Position numbers and translations under genes: made by a program | From: Chitinophaga pinensis | GTDB lineage: Bacteria > Bacteroidota > Bacteroidia > UKL13-3 | NCBI GenBank assembly: GCA_943323675.2 | Contig: CALPIR020000005.1 | Span: 1-26,385, forward strand | Reading direction: 5' to 3' | DNA length: 26,385 nucleotides | The notes under the pieces: model-generated | Seen by the model: the letters and a program-made list of their open reading frames with translations, nothing else | Database searches by the model: none | What the model was told of the DNA's origin: nothing | In this document: positions 1 through 8,094 of the stretch, piece by piece | Numbering within the stretch: the first letter of the stretch is position 1 | Layout of the letters: each line of letters starts with the position of its first letter

Positions 1-315
1 AACAAGGGCAACTTTATCTTTACCAATAAACTGTTCGCCTATAACAAACGCCTGTGCTAAACCATCAGGGCTAGGTTGTTCAGCATACTCAAATCTACAA
101 CCAACTTGGCTTCCATCACCTAATAATTTTTTAAAACCAGGTAAATCATGCGGTGTTGAAATAATTAATACTTCACGAATACCCGCTAACATAAGCACCG
201 ATAACGGATAATAAATCATTGGTTTATCGTAAACAGGCATTAATTGTTTACTAACAGCAAGTGTTAATGGGTGTAAACGTGTACCGCTACCTCCTGCTAA
301 AATTATTCCCTTCAT
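1..315 (-). CDS. rfbA: Glucose-1-phosphate thymidylyltransferase, N-terminal part (cut by window edge)
   Basis: This gene encodes the first enzyme of dTDP-sugar synthesis, which joins glucose-1-phosphate and dTTP to give dTDP-glucose and pyrophosphate in the cytoplasm. Only the first 105 codons lie in the window. The translation begins [18 protein letters not shown], the nucleotide-binding signature of sugar-nucleotide transferases (GGxGTRL). It continues with [17 protein letters not shown], which is characteristic of RmlA/RfbA and carries the conserved Lys of the family. The later [12 protein letters not shown] segment also matches RmlA. The ATG at 315 is the only sensible start, because the GIILAGG strand must open the protein. 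It lies 85 bp downstream of rfbB on the same strand, whose enzyme uses its product, so the two probably form one transcription unit. Identification is secure although the C-terminal two thirds are missing. Confidence 0.95.
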   Translation of the reverse strand, partial: MKGIILAGGSGTRLHPLTLAVSKQLMPVYDKPMIYYPLSVLMLAGIREVLIISTPHDLPGFKKLLGDGSQVGCRFEYAEQPSPDGLAQAFVIGEQFIGKDKVALV

Positions 316-334
316 TTAGTTGTTTTCTATTTGT

Positions 335-346
335 TTAGCGCGCTAA
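335..346. repeat. 12-bp perfect palindrome in the rfbB-rfbA gap
   Basis: The sequence TTAGCGCGCTAA is its own reverse complement and stands out as GC-rich within an AT-rich gap. It sits about 20 bp upstream of the rfbA start codon on the minus strand. It could be a protein-binding site or a tiny hairpin in the mRNA. It could also be chance; there is no second copy in the neighbouring gaps. Confidence 0.3.
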
Positions 347-400
347 TAAAGTGTACTAAACTACTTTTTATATTTTAATTACGCAATTTTATGGCTAAAA

Positions 401-1459
401 CTAATGGCTAGCATACATTTTATTGTAGTAGTTTTGATAATCACCACTGGTAACTTCATCCATCCAAACCTGGTTATCCATGTACCAATCTATTGTTTTT
501 TCAATACCTTCTTCGAATTGTAACGATGGTTTCCAACCCAATTCATTCATAATTTTATTGGCATCTATGGCGTAGCGTAAATCATGTCCTGCACGGTCGG
601 TTACATAACTAATCAACTTCTCCGATTCACCTTCATGTCTGCCCAAACGTTTATCCATTGCCTTACAAATCACTTTTATCAAGTCTATATTGGTCCACTC
701 GTTAAAGCCACCAATATTATAAGTTTCACCAACATTGCCTTTATGAAAAACATCATCAATTGCACGCGCGTGATCAACAACATACAACCAATCACGTACA
801 TTCTCCCCTTTACCATAAACTGGTAATGGTTTATTGTTTCTAATGTTATTGATAAAAAGGGGAACTAATTTTTCAGGGAATTGATTCGGGCCATAGTTAT
901 TTGAGCAGTTACTTATTACCACACGAATTTTATAGGTATTATGATAAGCCCGCACAAAATGATCGCTAGCGGCTTTACTTGCACTGTATGGGCTTTGAGG
1001 ATCATATGGTGTACTTTCTAAAAAGAAACCATCATCATGCAAACTACCATAAACCTCATCAGTAGATACATGATAGAAAAGTTTATCACTCATGTTGTCT
1101 TTCCATGCGGTTTTGGCAGCATTTAATAAGTTTACCGTACCTACTACATTAGTCATTACAAAGTCCATCGGATTTGTAATACTTCTATCTACATGGCTTT
1201 CGGCAGCTAAATGGATAACATCCGTAAATCCATATTTATCAAATAAATTGTTTATTTCGATAGCATCAACTAAATCAGCTTTAATAAAAGTATAATTAGG
1301 TGCATTTTCTATATCGGTAATGTTTTTAAGGTTACCAGCATAAGTAAGTTTATCTAAATTGTAAATATGATAATCAGGGTACTTGTTTACAAACAACCTT
1401 ACTACGTGAGAACCAATAAAACCGGCTCCTCCGGTGATTAAAATTTTTTTATTCGTCAT
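401..1459 (-). CDS. rfbB: dTDP-glucose 4,6-dehydratase
   Basis: The enzyme converts dTDP-glucose to dTDP-4-keto-6-deoxyglucose, the second step toward dTDP-rhamnose and related deoxysugars. It is an NAD-dependent short-chain dehydrogenase of the extended type. Visible marks are the Rossmann motif GGAGFIGSH near residue 10, the LAAESHVDRS segment typical of RmlB, the STDEVYG catalytic segment (Thr-Asp-Glu) and the YSASKAASD Tyr-x-x-x-Lys pair. PNCSNNYGPNQ-like and NVRDWLYVVDHA segments are also family hallmarks. The length of 352 residues is normal. The open frame extends three codons upstream to a TTG at 1468, but the ATG at 1459 gives the usual MTNKKILITGG start and is preferred. It lies between galE and rfbA, all on the minus strand, consistent with a nucleotide-sugar cluster feeding surface polysaccharide. 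Confidence 0.96.
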   Translation of the reverse strand: MTNKKILITGGAGFIGSHVVRLFVNKYPDYHIYNLDKLTYAGNLKNITDIENAPNYTFIKADLVDAIEINNLFDKYGFTDVIHLAAESHVDRSITNPMDFVMTNVVGTVNLLNAAKTAWKDNMSDKLFYHVSTDEVYGSLHDDGFFLESTPYDPQSPYSASKAASDHFVRAYHNTYKIRVVISNCSNNYGPNQFPEKLVPLFINNIRNNKPLPVYGKGENVRDWLYVVDHARAIDDVFHKGNVGETYNIGGFNEWTNIDLIKVICKAMDKRLGRHEGESEKLISYVTDRAGHDLRYAIDANKIMNELGWKPSLQFEEGIEKTIDWYMDNQVWMDEVTSGDYQNYYNKMYASH

Positions 1460-1584
1460 GTTATTCAATACTTATTGTGCACTTTAAAAGGTGCAAATTA
1501 TTAGTTATAAATGGTTATTTACCGTTAGACATCAGCTAACTAAACGCCCTTATTATTAAAAGCAATATATAATTTGTAGACAAA

Positions 1585-2616
1585 TTATTGGTTAGCTCCC
1601 TTTAACGCTTGTAAATGTAACTCCCACTTCCAAGCTGTTTCGAGTGCATTATCTAAAGTTCTTTCCGCTTTCCATCCCAATATATTCGCTGCTTTATCGC
1701 ATGATGCAAAAATTTGTACAACATCTCCTTCTCTGCGCGGACCAAATGCATAATTTAGTTTCTTACCGCTTACTTTTTCAAAGGCAGCTACCACCTCTAG
1801 CACTGTATTTCCATTTCCGGTACCTATATTAAATACAGCATATTGGTCTGTATGAGTATTTAAAAACTCGATTGCTTTTACATGTGCTTTTGCTAAATCT
1901 ACCACATGAATATAATCACGAATACAGCTGCCATCTCGTGTAGGATAATCGTTACCGAAAATGGTCAGTTTCTCACGCATTCCTATGGCAGTTTGTGTTA
2001 CAAATGGAATTAAATTATTAGGAACTCCATTAGGTAGCTCACCTATTAATGCGCTATCGTGCGCTCCAATTGGATTAAAGTAGCGCAAGGCAACAATTTT
2101 AGTAGTGGATGATTTTGCTACATCAAACAACAACTCTTCACCTATTTTTTTGGTATTACCGTATGGCGAGTTTGCCTTAACAATTGGCGAGTTTTCTGTA
2201 ATTGGAAGTGCATCAGCTTTTACATCGCCATAAACCGTGCAACTTGATGAAAATACTAAATTTTGAACACCATGAGCTTGCATGGCTTCAACCAGATTTA
2301 AAGTACCACCAACATTGTTTTCGTAATAGGCCAATGGTTTTTCAACCGACTCACCAACTGCTTTATAAGCTGCAAAATGTATAACCGCTTTTATATCAGG
2401 ATGTGTTACAAAAACGTCATTTAGTGCATGTTTTTCTCTGATGTCAACTTTTATAAAATCAAAAGGTTTACCCGATATTTTTTTAATGTTATCTACTACT
2501 TGCGGACTAGAGTTCTCAAAATTATCAATGGCTACCACATCGTATCCTGCTTGCTGCAGTTCAACTACCGTGTGCGAGCCAATAAACCCAGCCCCCCCTG
2601 TTACTAATATTTTCAT
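1585..2616 (-). CDS. galE: UDP-glucose 4-epimerase
   Basis: GalE interconverts UDP-glucose and UDP-galactose using tightly bound NAD. The N-terminus MKILVTGGAGFIGSHT carries the GxxGxxG Rossmann loop. The catalytic residues appear in SSSCTVYG and YGNTKKIGEELL (Tyr-x-x-x-Lys). The segments RYFNPIGAH and RDYIHVVDLAKAH are the substrate-binding signatures of GalE. The protein is 343 residues from the ATG at 2616. An in-frame TTG at 2643 would add nine residues, but these have no family support and overlap a hairpin, so the ATG is chosen. It lies 91 bp downstream of purM and 125 bp upstream of rfbB on the same strand. Substrate could be UDP-Glc/UDP-Gal or the N-acetylated forms; sequence alone does not settle this. 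Confidence 0.94.
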   Translation of the reverse strand: MKILVTGGAGFIGSHTVVELQQAGYDVVAIDNFENSSPQVVDNIKKISGKPFDFIKVDIREKHALNDVFVTHPDIKAVIHFAAYKAVGESVEKPLAYYENNVGGTLNLVEAMQAHGVQNLVFSSSCTVYGDVKADALPITENSPIVKANSPYGNTKKIGEELLFDVAKSSTTKIVALRYFNPIGAHDSALIGELPNGVPNNLIPFVTQTAIGMREKLTIFGNDYPTRDGSCIRDYIHVVDLAKAHVKAIEFLNTHTDQYAVFNIGTGNGNTVLEVVAAFEKVSGKKLNYAFGPRREGDVVQIFASCDKAANILGWKAERTLDNALETAWKWELHLQALKGANQ

Positions 2617-2628
2617 ATTTCGAAGGTT

Positions 2629-2660
2629 AAAAACAGGCTGCAAGATAGGGATTTAGCCTG
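2629..2660 (-). terminator. Terminator-like hairpin between purM and galE
   Basis: On the minus strand CAGGCT (2660-2655) can pair perfectly with AGCCTG (2639-2634) around a 15-nt loop, and is followed at once by a run of five U (2633-2629). That is the form of a weak intrinsic terminator. It ends only about 12 nt before the galE ATG, so it may end the purM message or act as an attenuator in a galE leader. The stem is short (6 bp), which keeps confidence moderate. Confidence 0.4.
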
Positions 2661-2707
2661 AAGATAATAGCAGTAATGATTAAGTTTTACGATATACGTT
2701 TTAGCAT

Positions 2708-3871
2708 TTAATAGGTAAACGTTCCATGTGCAGACTTAACAATAACTTCCTTTTTATCTGCCAACTCTACATGCCCAATAACCTGAGCATCAATACCAAA
2801 TGATTTTGCTAATTGAATCAATCCATCAGCGGTTTTTTCGTTAACATAAAACTCTAGCAAACTACCCATGTTAAATACCTTGTACATCTCGTGCCAATCA
2901 CTACCACTTTGCGACTGAATCATTTTAAATAATGGTGGAGTAGCGAATAGGTTGTCTTTAACAAAACGTAACCCGTTAGTGTAGTGCAAAACCTTGGTAT
3001 GTGCGCCACCGGTGCAATGTATCATACCATGTATTTCATTAAAATAATGATCAAATACCTGTTTAATGATTGGCGAAAAAGTACGTGTTGGTGATAATAT
3101 CATTTTACCTACGTTTAAAGGGTGACCCTCAACTTTATCAGTTAATTTTAACCCTCCTGTGTATACCAATTCGTCAGGTACCAATTGGTCGAAACTTTCT
3201 GTTACATTTTTGTAATGCGCAGAGAGCACATCATGCCGAGCCATGGTAAGCCCATTACTACCCATGCCTGCATTGTATTCTTTTTCATAAGTGGTTTGTC
3301 CGAAACCAGCAAAACCTACAATCACATCACCAGGTTTAATGTTCTTATTATTGATAATGCTGTTGCGTTTTGTACGGGCTGTAACTGTACTATCAACAAT
3401 GATGGTGCGCACCAAATCTCCCACATCAGCTGTTTCTCCTCCTGTAGAATGTATATTTACTCCGTAACTGCTCAGCATTTCAATAAATTCTTCCGTACCT
3501 TCAATAATGGTTTGAATAACCTCTCCTGGAATTAAATTTTTGTTTCTACCAATTGTACTTGAAATTAAAATGTCTTGGTAAACACCCGCTGCTAATAAAT
3601 CATTTGTATTCATCACAATTGCATCTTGTGCAATGCCTTTCCAAACGCTTAAGTCGCCCGTTTCTTTCCAATATAAATATGCTAAACTACTTTTGGTACC
3701 TGCACCATCGGCATGCATTAAGTTACAATACGCAGCATCACCACCCAAAAAATCAGGAACAATTTTACAAAAAGCTTGAGGAAATAACCCCTTATCAATA
3801 TTTTTAATGGCAGCGTGTACATCTTCTTTTTGAGAGGAAACGCCACGTTTCATGTATTTATCGGAAATCAT
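2708..3871 (-). CDS. purM: Phosphoribosylformylglycinamidine cyclo-ligase (AIR synthase), Bacteroidota type
   Basis: PurM performs the ATP-dependent closure of formylglycinamidine ribonucleotide to aminoimidazole ribonucleotide, the fifth step of purine synthesis. Visible family features are the N-terminal YMKRGVSSQKEDVHAA, the nucleotide-binding HADGAGTKSSLAY (PurM/PurL-type GxGTK) near residue 55, the MNTNDLLAAG helix, STGGETADV, and the glycine-rich GDVIVGFAGFG opening the second domain. CTGGAHTKVL near residue 290 corresponds to the late His/Thr-Gly loop of the family. At 387 residues it is longer than the E. coli enzyme (345) and diverged from it, as is common for this phylum's version. 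The first ATG at 3871 is used; an ATG six codons in is also possible. It is transcribed away from polA. The link to the sugar genes downstream looks positional rather than functional. Confidence 0.88.
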   Translation of the reverse strand: MISDKYMKRGVSSQKEDVHAAIKNIDKGLFPQAFCKIVPDFLGGDAAYCNLMHADGAGTKSSLAYLYWKETGDLSVWKGIAQDAIVMNTNDLLAAGVYQDILISSTIGRNKNLIPGEVIQTIIEGTEEFIEMLSSYGVNIHSTGGETADVGDLVRTIIVDSTVTARTKRNSIINNKNIKPGDVIVGFAGFGQTTYEKEYNAGMGSNGLTMARHDVLSAHYKNVTESFDQLVPDELVYTGGLKLTDKVEGHPLNVGKMILSPTRTFSPIIKQVFDHYFNEIHGMIHCTGGAHTKVLHYTNGLRFVKDNLFATPPLFKMIQSQSGSDWHEMYKVFNMGSLLEFYVNEKTADGLIQLAKSFGIDAQVIGHVELADKKEVIVKSAHGTFTY

Positions 3872-3892
3872 TGTGCAGAAACTAATTTACTG

Positions 3893-3920
3893 CGAAGATA
3901 ATACATCATTATCAAAACAA
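3893..3920 (-). promoter_or_regulatory. Candidate purM promoter (Bacteroidota type)
   Basis: On the minus strand TTG (3920-3918) is separated by 17 bp from TATCTTCG (3900-3893), which matches the TAnnTTTG -7 element at seven of eight positions. The start of transcription would fall about 20 bp upstream of the purM ATG. Spacing is at the short end of what is seen in this phylum, so this is a candidate only. Confidence 0.4.
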
Positions 3921-3954
3921 TTACCCCGAATTAATCAACAACACACTTTTATTA

Positions 3955-3985
3955 TTTGTGTATTGCAGCGGTATTCCTACTTTTG
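3955..3985 (+). promoter_or_regulatory. Strong Bacteroidota promoter directly before polA
   Basis: TTTG (3955-3958), a 19-bp spacer and TACTTTTG (3978-3985) match both elements of the Bacteroidota housekeeping sigma consensus exactly. Because the -7 element ends four bases before the polA ATG (3990), the predicted transcription start lies at or within a base or two of the start codon, which would make the mRNA leaderless. Confidence 0.7.
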
Positions 3986-3989
3986 AAGC

Positions 3990-6815
3990 ATGCAGCAACG
4001 CAAAAAATTATTTTTATTAGACGGTATGGCTTTGGTTTACCGTGCCTATTTCGCTTTTAGCAAGAATCCAAGAATCACGTCTTATGGTTTTAACACATCG
4101 GCCATCTTTGGCTACGTGAATACTTTGTTAGATGTATTAAAAAAAGAAAAACCAACACATATTGGGGTAAGTTTCGATACATCGGCACCAACAGCCCGCC
4201 ATGATGAATATGAGCATTATAAAGCACACAGAGATGAACAGCCTGAAGATATTACTAAAGCCCTTCCATATATTTTAAAAGTTACCGAGGCGATGCGAAT
4301 TCCGCTTTTAATCAGGGATGGATATGAAGCTGATGATGTGATTGGCACTTTGGCTAAAAAGGCAGAACAAGAAGGCTTTGATGTATTCATGATGACTCCC
4401 GACAAAGATTTCGGACAATTAGTTAGTGAGCATATTTTTATTTACAAACCCGCACGCATGGGCAACGATTTTGAGATTTTGGGTGTACCAGAAGTTTTAA
4501 AACGTTGGGAAATTACCGATATCAAACAGGTCATTGATATTTTAGGTATGTGGGGTGATGCAGTAGACAATATTCCTGGAATTCCTGGAGTAGGTGAAAA
4601 AACCGCAAAAGTTTTTGTTCAAAAATACGGTAGTATGGAGGGGTTGTATGAGCATGTTGATGAGTTGAAAGGCAAACAAAAAGAAAATGTAATTAACTTT
4701 CGCGAACAAGCATTTTTAAGTAAACGATTAGCAACTATTGATACCAATGTTCCAATAGATTTAGTTGAAGAAGAATTGATACTAGAAGAACCCGACAGAG
4801 ATGAAGTTGAAAAACTTTTTACCGAATTGGAGTTTAAAAATTTAGCCAAGCGTGTACTTGGAATAGAAATGGAGGTAATTGCTAGTAGTAACAAAGCAAC
4901 AGCAGCAGCCTCTGTTGGTTTCGACTTGTTTAATCAAGGAGCATCAACTACATCAACATTAAATGAGGCTGCTATAGAAACCGAGACAACAATCTTAAAC
5001 CTAAATAACATTAGTAATACACCACATGAATACATACTTATTGAAACTGATGATGAGTTACAAACAGTTTTAACAGAATTATTGCAGCAGCCCGAGGTTT
5101 GTTTTGATACTGAAACATCGAGCTTAGATAAAATAGACAATAACATAGTTGGCTTTAGTTTTAGCTTTAAAGCTCAACATGGATATTATGTAGCATGCCC
5201 CGAAAATTTTGATGAAGCAAAGCGTTTACTAGAAATTTTTAAACCAGTTTTTGAAAGTGAGTCTATTACCAAAATCATTCAAAATGTAAAATTTGATTTG
5301 AGCATTTTACAGATGTATGGCTTAGGTTTAAAAGGGCCAATTTTCGACACCATGTTGGCGCACTACTTAATAGAGCCAGATTTGCGCCATGGTATGGATT
5401 TTTTATCGGGGGTATACTTAAACTACGAACCAATAAGTATAGAAACATTAATTGGTAAAAAAGGAAAGAGCCAATTGAGCATGCGTGATGTAGACTTGGA
5501 AAAAATAAAAGAATATGCTGTTGAAGATACTGACATCACTTTTCAACTTAAACAAAAATTAGCCCCTCAACTTATTGCGTGCGAAGCAGAAAAATTATTA
5601 TTTGAATTGGAACAACCGTTAGTTCCTGTTTTAGCCAATATGGAAAAAGAGGGAGTTAAAATTAATAAGAAATTTTTAAATGATTATTCAGTTGAACTTC
5701 AAATAGAAATTACCCAATTAGAAAAACGCATAATTGAATTAGCAGGGGTAGATTTTAACATAGCATCACCCAAGCAATTAGGCGAGGTTTTATTCGATCA
5801 TTTAAAACTTGACCCTAAAGCCAAGAAGACCAAGACAGGACAATACCAGACCGGAGAAGATGTTTTGCAAACACTAAACGAACACGAAATTATACGCTGT
5901 ATTTTAGAGATACGTCAACTACAAAAATTAAAATCAACTTATGTTGACGCTTTGCCTGAATTGATTAATAAAACTACAGGGCGTTTGCATACTTCATTTA
6001 ACCAAGCGGTAGCAGCAACAGGAAGATTAAGCTCTAATAATCCTAATTTACAAAACATACCCATAAGAACTGATAAAGGTCGTGAGGTACGTAAAGCATT
6101 TATTGCACGAAACGAAGAATATGTACTTTTAAGTGCAGATTACTCACAAATAGAATTACGAATCATTGCATCAATGGCTAATGAAGAAGCAATGATTGAA
6201 GCATTTAAACAAGGGATTGATATCCATACAGCAACCGCTGCTCGTGTATATGGAATAGAAGTAAAAGATGTAACTTCTGAACAAAGAAGAAATGCAAAAG
6301 CAGTGAATTTCGGCATTATTTATGGCCAATCAGCATTTGGATTATCGCAAAGTTTGGGCATACCACGTAAAGAGGCCGCAACCATTATTGATGAGTATTG
6401 GAAACAATATCCAAACATTAAAAACTACATGAACATCACCATTAATTTTGCTAAAGAAAATGGTTATGTACAAACTTTAATGGGCCGAAGGAGATACTTA
6501 CGCGATATCAACTCGGCCAACTTTACCGTGCGCGGATTTGCCGAACGAAATGCCATTAATGCACCAGTACAGGGCAGTGCAGCCGACATGATAAAACTCG
6601 CAATGATTAATATCTACAATCGCATGCAACAATTAGGTAACCTTAAATCGAAAATGATTTTACAAGTTCATGATGAATTATTGTTTGATGTCTTTAAACC
6701 AGAAATTGAGTTGATGAAGCAACTGGTAAAAGAAGAGATGGAAAAAGCAATGCCATTGCAAGTACCTGTTATTGTTGAATCGGGCATTGGCGATAATTGG
6801 TTAGAAGCGCATTAG
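3990..6815 (+). CDS. polA: DNA polymerase I
   Basis: DNA polymerase I fills gaps during repair and removes RNA primers from Okazaki fragments. All three domains are visible in the 941 residues. The N-terminal 5'-nuclease (about 1-295) opens with LFLLDGMALVYRAYFAF and has YEADDVIGTLA and GDAVDNIPGIPGVGEKTA. The 3'-5' exonuclease (about 345-540) keeps the catalytic FDTETSSLD near 372, so proofreading should be active. The polymerase domain has motif A DYSQIELR near 717, motif B RRNAKAVNFGIIYG near 766 and motif C QVHDELLFDV near 893. Length and order are normal for the family. The ATG at 3990 is fixed by the conserved first strand, although it leaves almost no room for an untranslated leader after the promoter. 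A mechanosensitive channel gene follows after 24 bp and is probably co-transcribed. Confidence 0.98.
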   Translation: MQQRKKLFLLDGMALVYRAYFAFSKNPRITSYGFNTSAIFGYVNTLLDVLKKEKPTHIGVSFDTSAPTARHDEYEHYKAHRDEQPEDITKALPYILKVTEAMRIPLLIRDGYEADDVIGTLAKKAEQEGFDVFMMTPDKDFGQLVSEHIFIYKPARMGNDFEILGVPEVLKRWEITDIKQVIDILGMWGDAVDNIPGIPGVGEKTAKVFVQKYGSMEGLYEHVDELKGKQKENVINFREQAFLSKRLATIDTNVPIDLVEEELILEEPDRDEVEKLFTELEFKNLAKRVLGIEMEVIASSNKATAAASVGFDLFNQGASTTSTLNEAAIETETTILNLNNISNTPHEYILIETDDELQTVLTELLQQPEVCFDTETSSLDKIDNNIVGFSFSFKAQHGYYVACPENFDEAKRLLEIFKPVFESESITKIIQNVKFDLSILQMYGLGLKGPIFDTMLAHYLIEPDLRHGMDFLSGVYLNYEPISIETLIGKKGKSQLSMRDVDLEKIKEYAVEDTDITFQLKQKLAPQLIACEAEKLLFELEQPLVPVLANMEKEGVKINKKFLNDYSVELQIEITQLEKRIIELAGVDFNIASPKQLGEVLFDHLKLDPKAKKTKTGQYQTGEDVLQTLNEHEIIRCILEIRQLQKLKSTYVDALPELINKTTGRLHTSFNQAVAATGRLSSNNPNLQNIPIRTDKGREVRKAFIARNEEYVLLSADYSQIELRIIASMANEEAMIEAFKQGIDIHTATAARVYGIEVKDVTSEQRRNAKAVNFGIIYGQSAFGLSQSLGIPRKEAATIIDEYWKQYPNIKNYMNITINFAKENGYVQTLMGRRRYLRDINSANFTVRGFAERNAINAPVQGSAADMIKLAMINIYNRMQQLGNLKSKMILQVHDELLFDVFKPEIELMKQLVKEEMEKAMPLQVPVIVESGIGDNWLEAH

Positions 6816-6839
6816 TAAATCCATTAATATAATTAAATT

Positions 6840-7925
6840 ATGAGTTGGTTAATTCCTGATATTACTTTTTTAGATAATAAATTATATGATTTACTGCTAT
6901 TCGCAGTAATACTAATTATTGGACTTTTATTTAAACGATTTGGAGCTAAGTTTTTGAGTAAACAATCGTTTCGGATTTTTAAATCATTCTCAAGTAATCA
7001 ATTTAGTGATATTTTTATTGAGTTACTTCGCAAGCCGTTAGAGCAACTCATCACTGTACTTGTTATATACTTTGCTTTCGAACGACTAAATTTTCCAAGC
7101 ACTTGGCAATTAGTTCCTGTAGATAAAATTGGCATACGGTTAATAATGCTCGTGGTATGGCAAATCGCATTTTTTATTGTTGTTTGTAGAATACTTTTGA
7201 GGACAACCGATTTTTTCACTTTTGTACTAATAAATCGTGAATCTTTACCAATCTCGCCTGAATTAGGAAACTTTTTAAAGGAGTTGATTAAAGTACTCAT
7301 TGTTGTGCTCTGCCTATTTGCAGGTTTACGTATCATTTTCCATGTTAATATTACCGCATTAGTTGCTTCATTAGGTATTGGAGGTTTAGCAGTTGCATTA
7401 GCTGCACAAGACACATTAGCTAATTTATTAGGATCATTTGTAATATACCTTGATAAGCCATTTAAAACCGGGGATTTAATTGAAGCAGGAGAAATAAAAG
7501 GAAGGGTTGAGCATGTTGGATTTAGAACCACACGTATAAGAACCCTAGAAAAAAGTTTGCTTACCGTACCTAACAAGAAGTTAATTGATGTTGCATTAAA
7601 TAATATAACACTAAGCGAGGCACGCAGAGTAAAGTTTGAATTGGGATTAACCTATGCCAGCAAATCGACTCAAATTTTAAATATTATAACTGATATAAAA
7701 ACGGTTTTGTTAAATCACCCCAAAATTGGAGAAGACATTACCGTTCATTTTACGGATTTCAGTACAAGTTCTCTTAATATTTTGGTGTTGTATTTTGTAA
7801 TGAGCAACGAATATGAATTAATGGTGGAGGTGAAAGAAGAAGTGAATATGGAGATAATGGCAATTGTAGAAAAACACAACTGCGATTTCGCATTCCCTAC
7901 TCAAACTGTATATATACAAAAATAG
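6840..7925 (+). CDS. MscS-family mechanosensitive ion channel
   Basis: The product is a small-conductance mechanosensitive channel of the inner membrane, which releases solutes when membrane tension rises after osmotic downshock. Hydrophobic segments lie at roughly residues 15-30, 65-85, 100-125 and 150-170. The family signature follows at about 170-210: the pore-lining, Gly/Ala-rich helix ALVASLGIGGLAVALAAQ and then the beta-domain entry FVIYLDKPFKTGDLI. GRVEHVGFRTTRIRTLEKSL continues the typical MscS beta domain, and the C-terminal alpha/beta domain ends at residue 361. It is longer than E. coli MscS (286) because of extra N-terminal transmembrane segments, a common arrangement. The gene begins 24 bp after polA. 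The opposite-strand open frame inside it (6998-7576) is a shadow. Confidence 0.93.
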   Translation: MSWLIPDITFLDNKLYDLLLFAVILIIGLLFKRFGAKFLSKQSFRIFKSFSSNQFSDIFIELLRKPLEQLITVLVIYFAFERLNFPSTWQLVPVDKIGIRLIMLVVWQIAFFIVVCRILLRTTDFFTFVLINRESLPISPELGNFLKELIKVLIVVLCLFAGLRIIFHVNITALVASLGIGGLAVALAAQDTLANLLGSFVIYLDKPFKTGDLIEAGEIKGRVEHVGFRTTRIRTLEKSLLTVPNKKLIDVALNNITLSEARRVKFELGLTYASKSTQILNIITDIKTVLLNHPKIGEDITVHFTDFSTSSLNILVLYFVMSNEYELMVEVKEEVNMEIMAIVEKHNCDFAFPTQTVYIQK

Positions 7926-8018
7926 GTAAAACAAAGTTTAAGTCTGGTGCATACATCATCAAAAAGTGTAATGTGATATAGGAAATAAGTCACGTAAAGG
8001 TATTTTTTTTGTTATTTG

Positions 8019-8034
8019 TGTCAATATTTTGACA
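8019..8034. repeat. Inverted repeat upstream of the RNA promoter
   Basis: TGTCAA (8019-8024), a 4-bp spacer and TTGACA (8029-8034) form a perfect 6-bp inverted repeat. It is centred about 68 bp before the predicted start of the structured RNA, a usual distance for an activator site. No regulator is encoded nearby. In AT-rich DNA such repeats also arise by chance. Confidence 0.35.
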
Positions 8035-8058
8035 ATTGCTAAAAAAACTCAAATTTAA

Positions 8059-8089
8059 TTTGTGATTAATAAAAAATCACGCATCTTTG
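8059..8089 (+). promoter_or_regulatory. Promoter of the structured RNA, with an inverted repeat in its spacer
   Basis: TTTG (8059-8062), a 19-bp spacer and CATCTTTG (8082-8089; seven of eight matches to TAnnTTTG) form a good Bacteroidota promoter. Transcription should start near 8093-8096. The spacer itself holds the inverted repeat GTGATT (8062-8067), 7 bp, AATCAC (8075-8080), a position where a bound repressor would block polymerase. Confidence 0.6.
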
Positions 8090-8094
8090 TATTG

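Larger units (their letters stand above)
7926..8094. other. Non-coding upstream part of the 7926-8339 gap
   Basis: This stretch has no convincing open frame. It is AT-rich and contains a run of eight T at about 8003-8010, which could serve as a weak end signal for the polA-channel message, with only a short imperfect hairpin (GTGA...TCAC) before it. The inverted repeats and promoter described separately (8019-8089) occupy its second half. Confidence 0.5.

Noticed and set aside
2617..2643. galE start at TTG 2643
   Set aside because: It adds nine residues not seen in the family and runs through the hairpin; the ATG at 2616 starts directly with the Rossmann strand.
6998..7576. 192-codon open frame on the minus strand inside the channel gene
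   Set aside because: The plus-strand frame has clear MscS motifs; the opposite frame has no recognisable domain.
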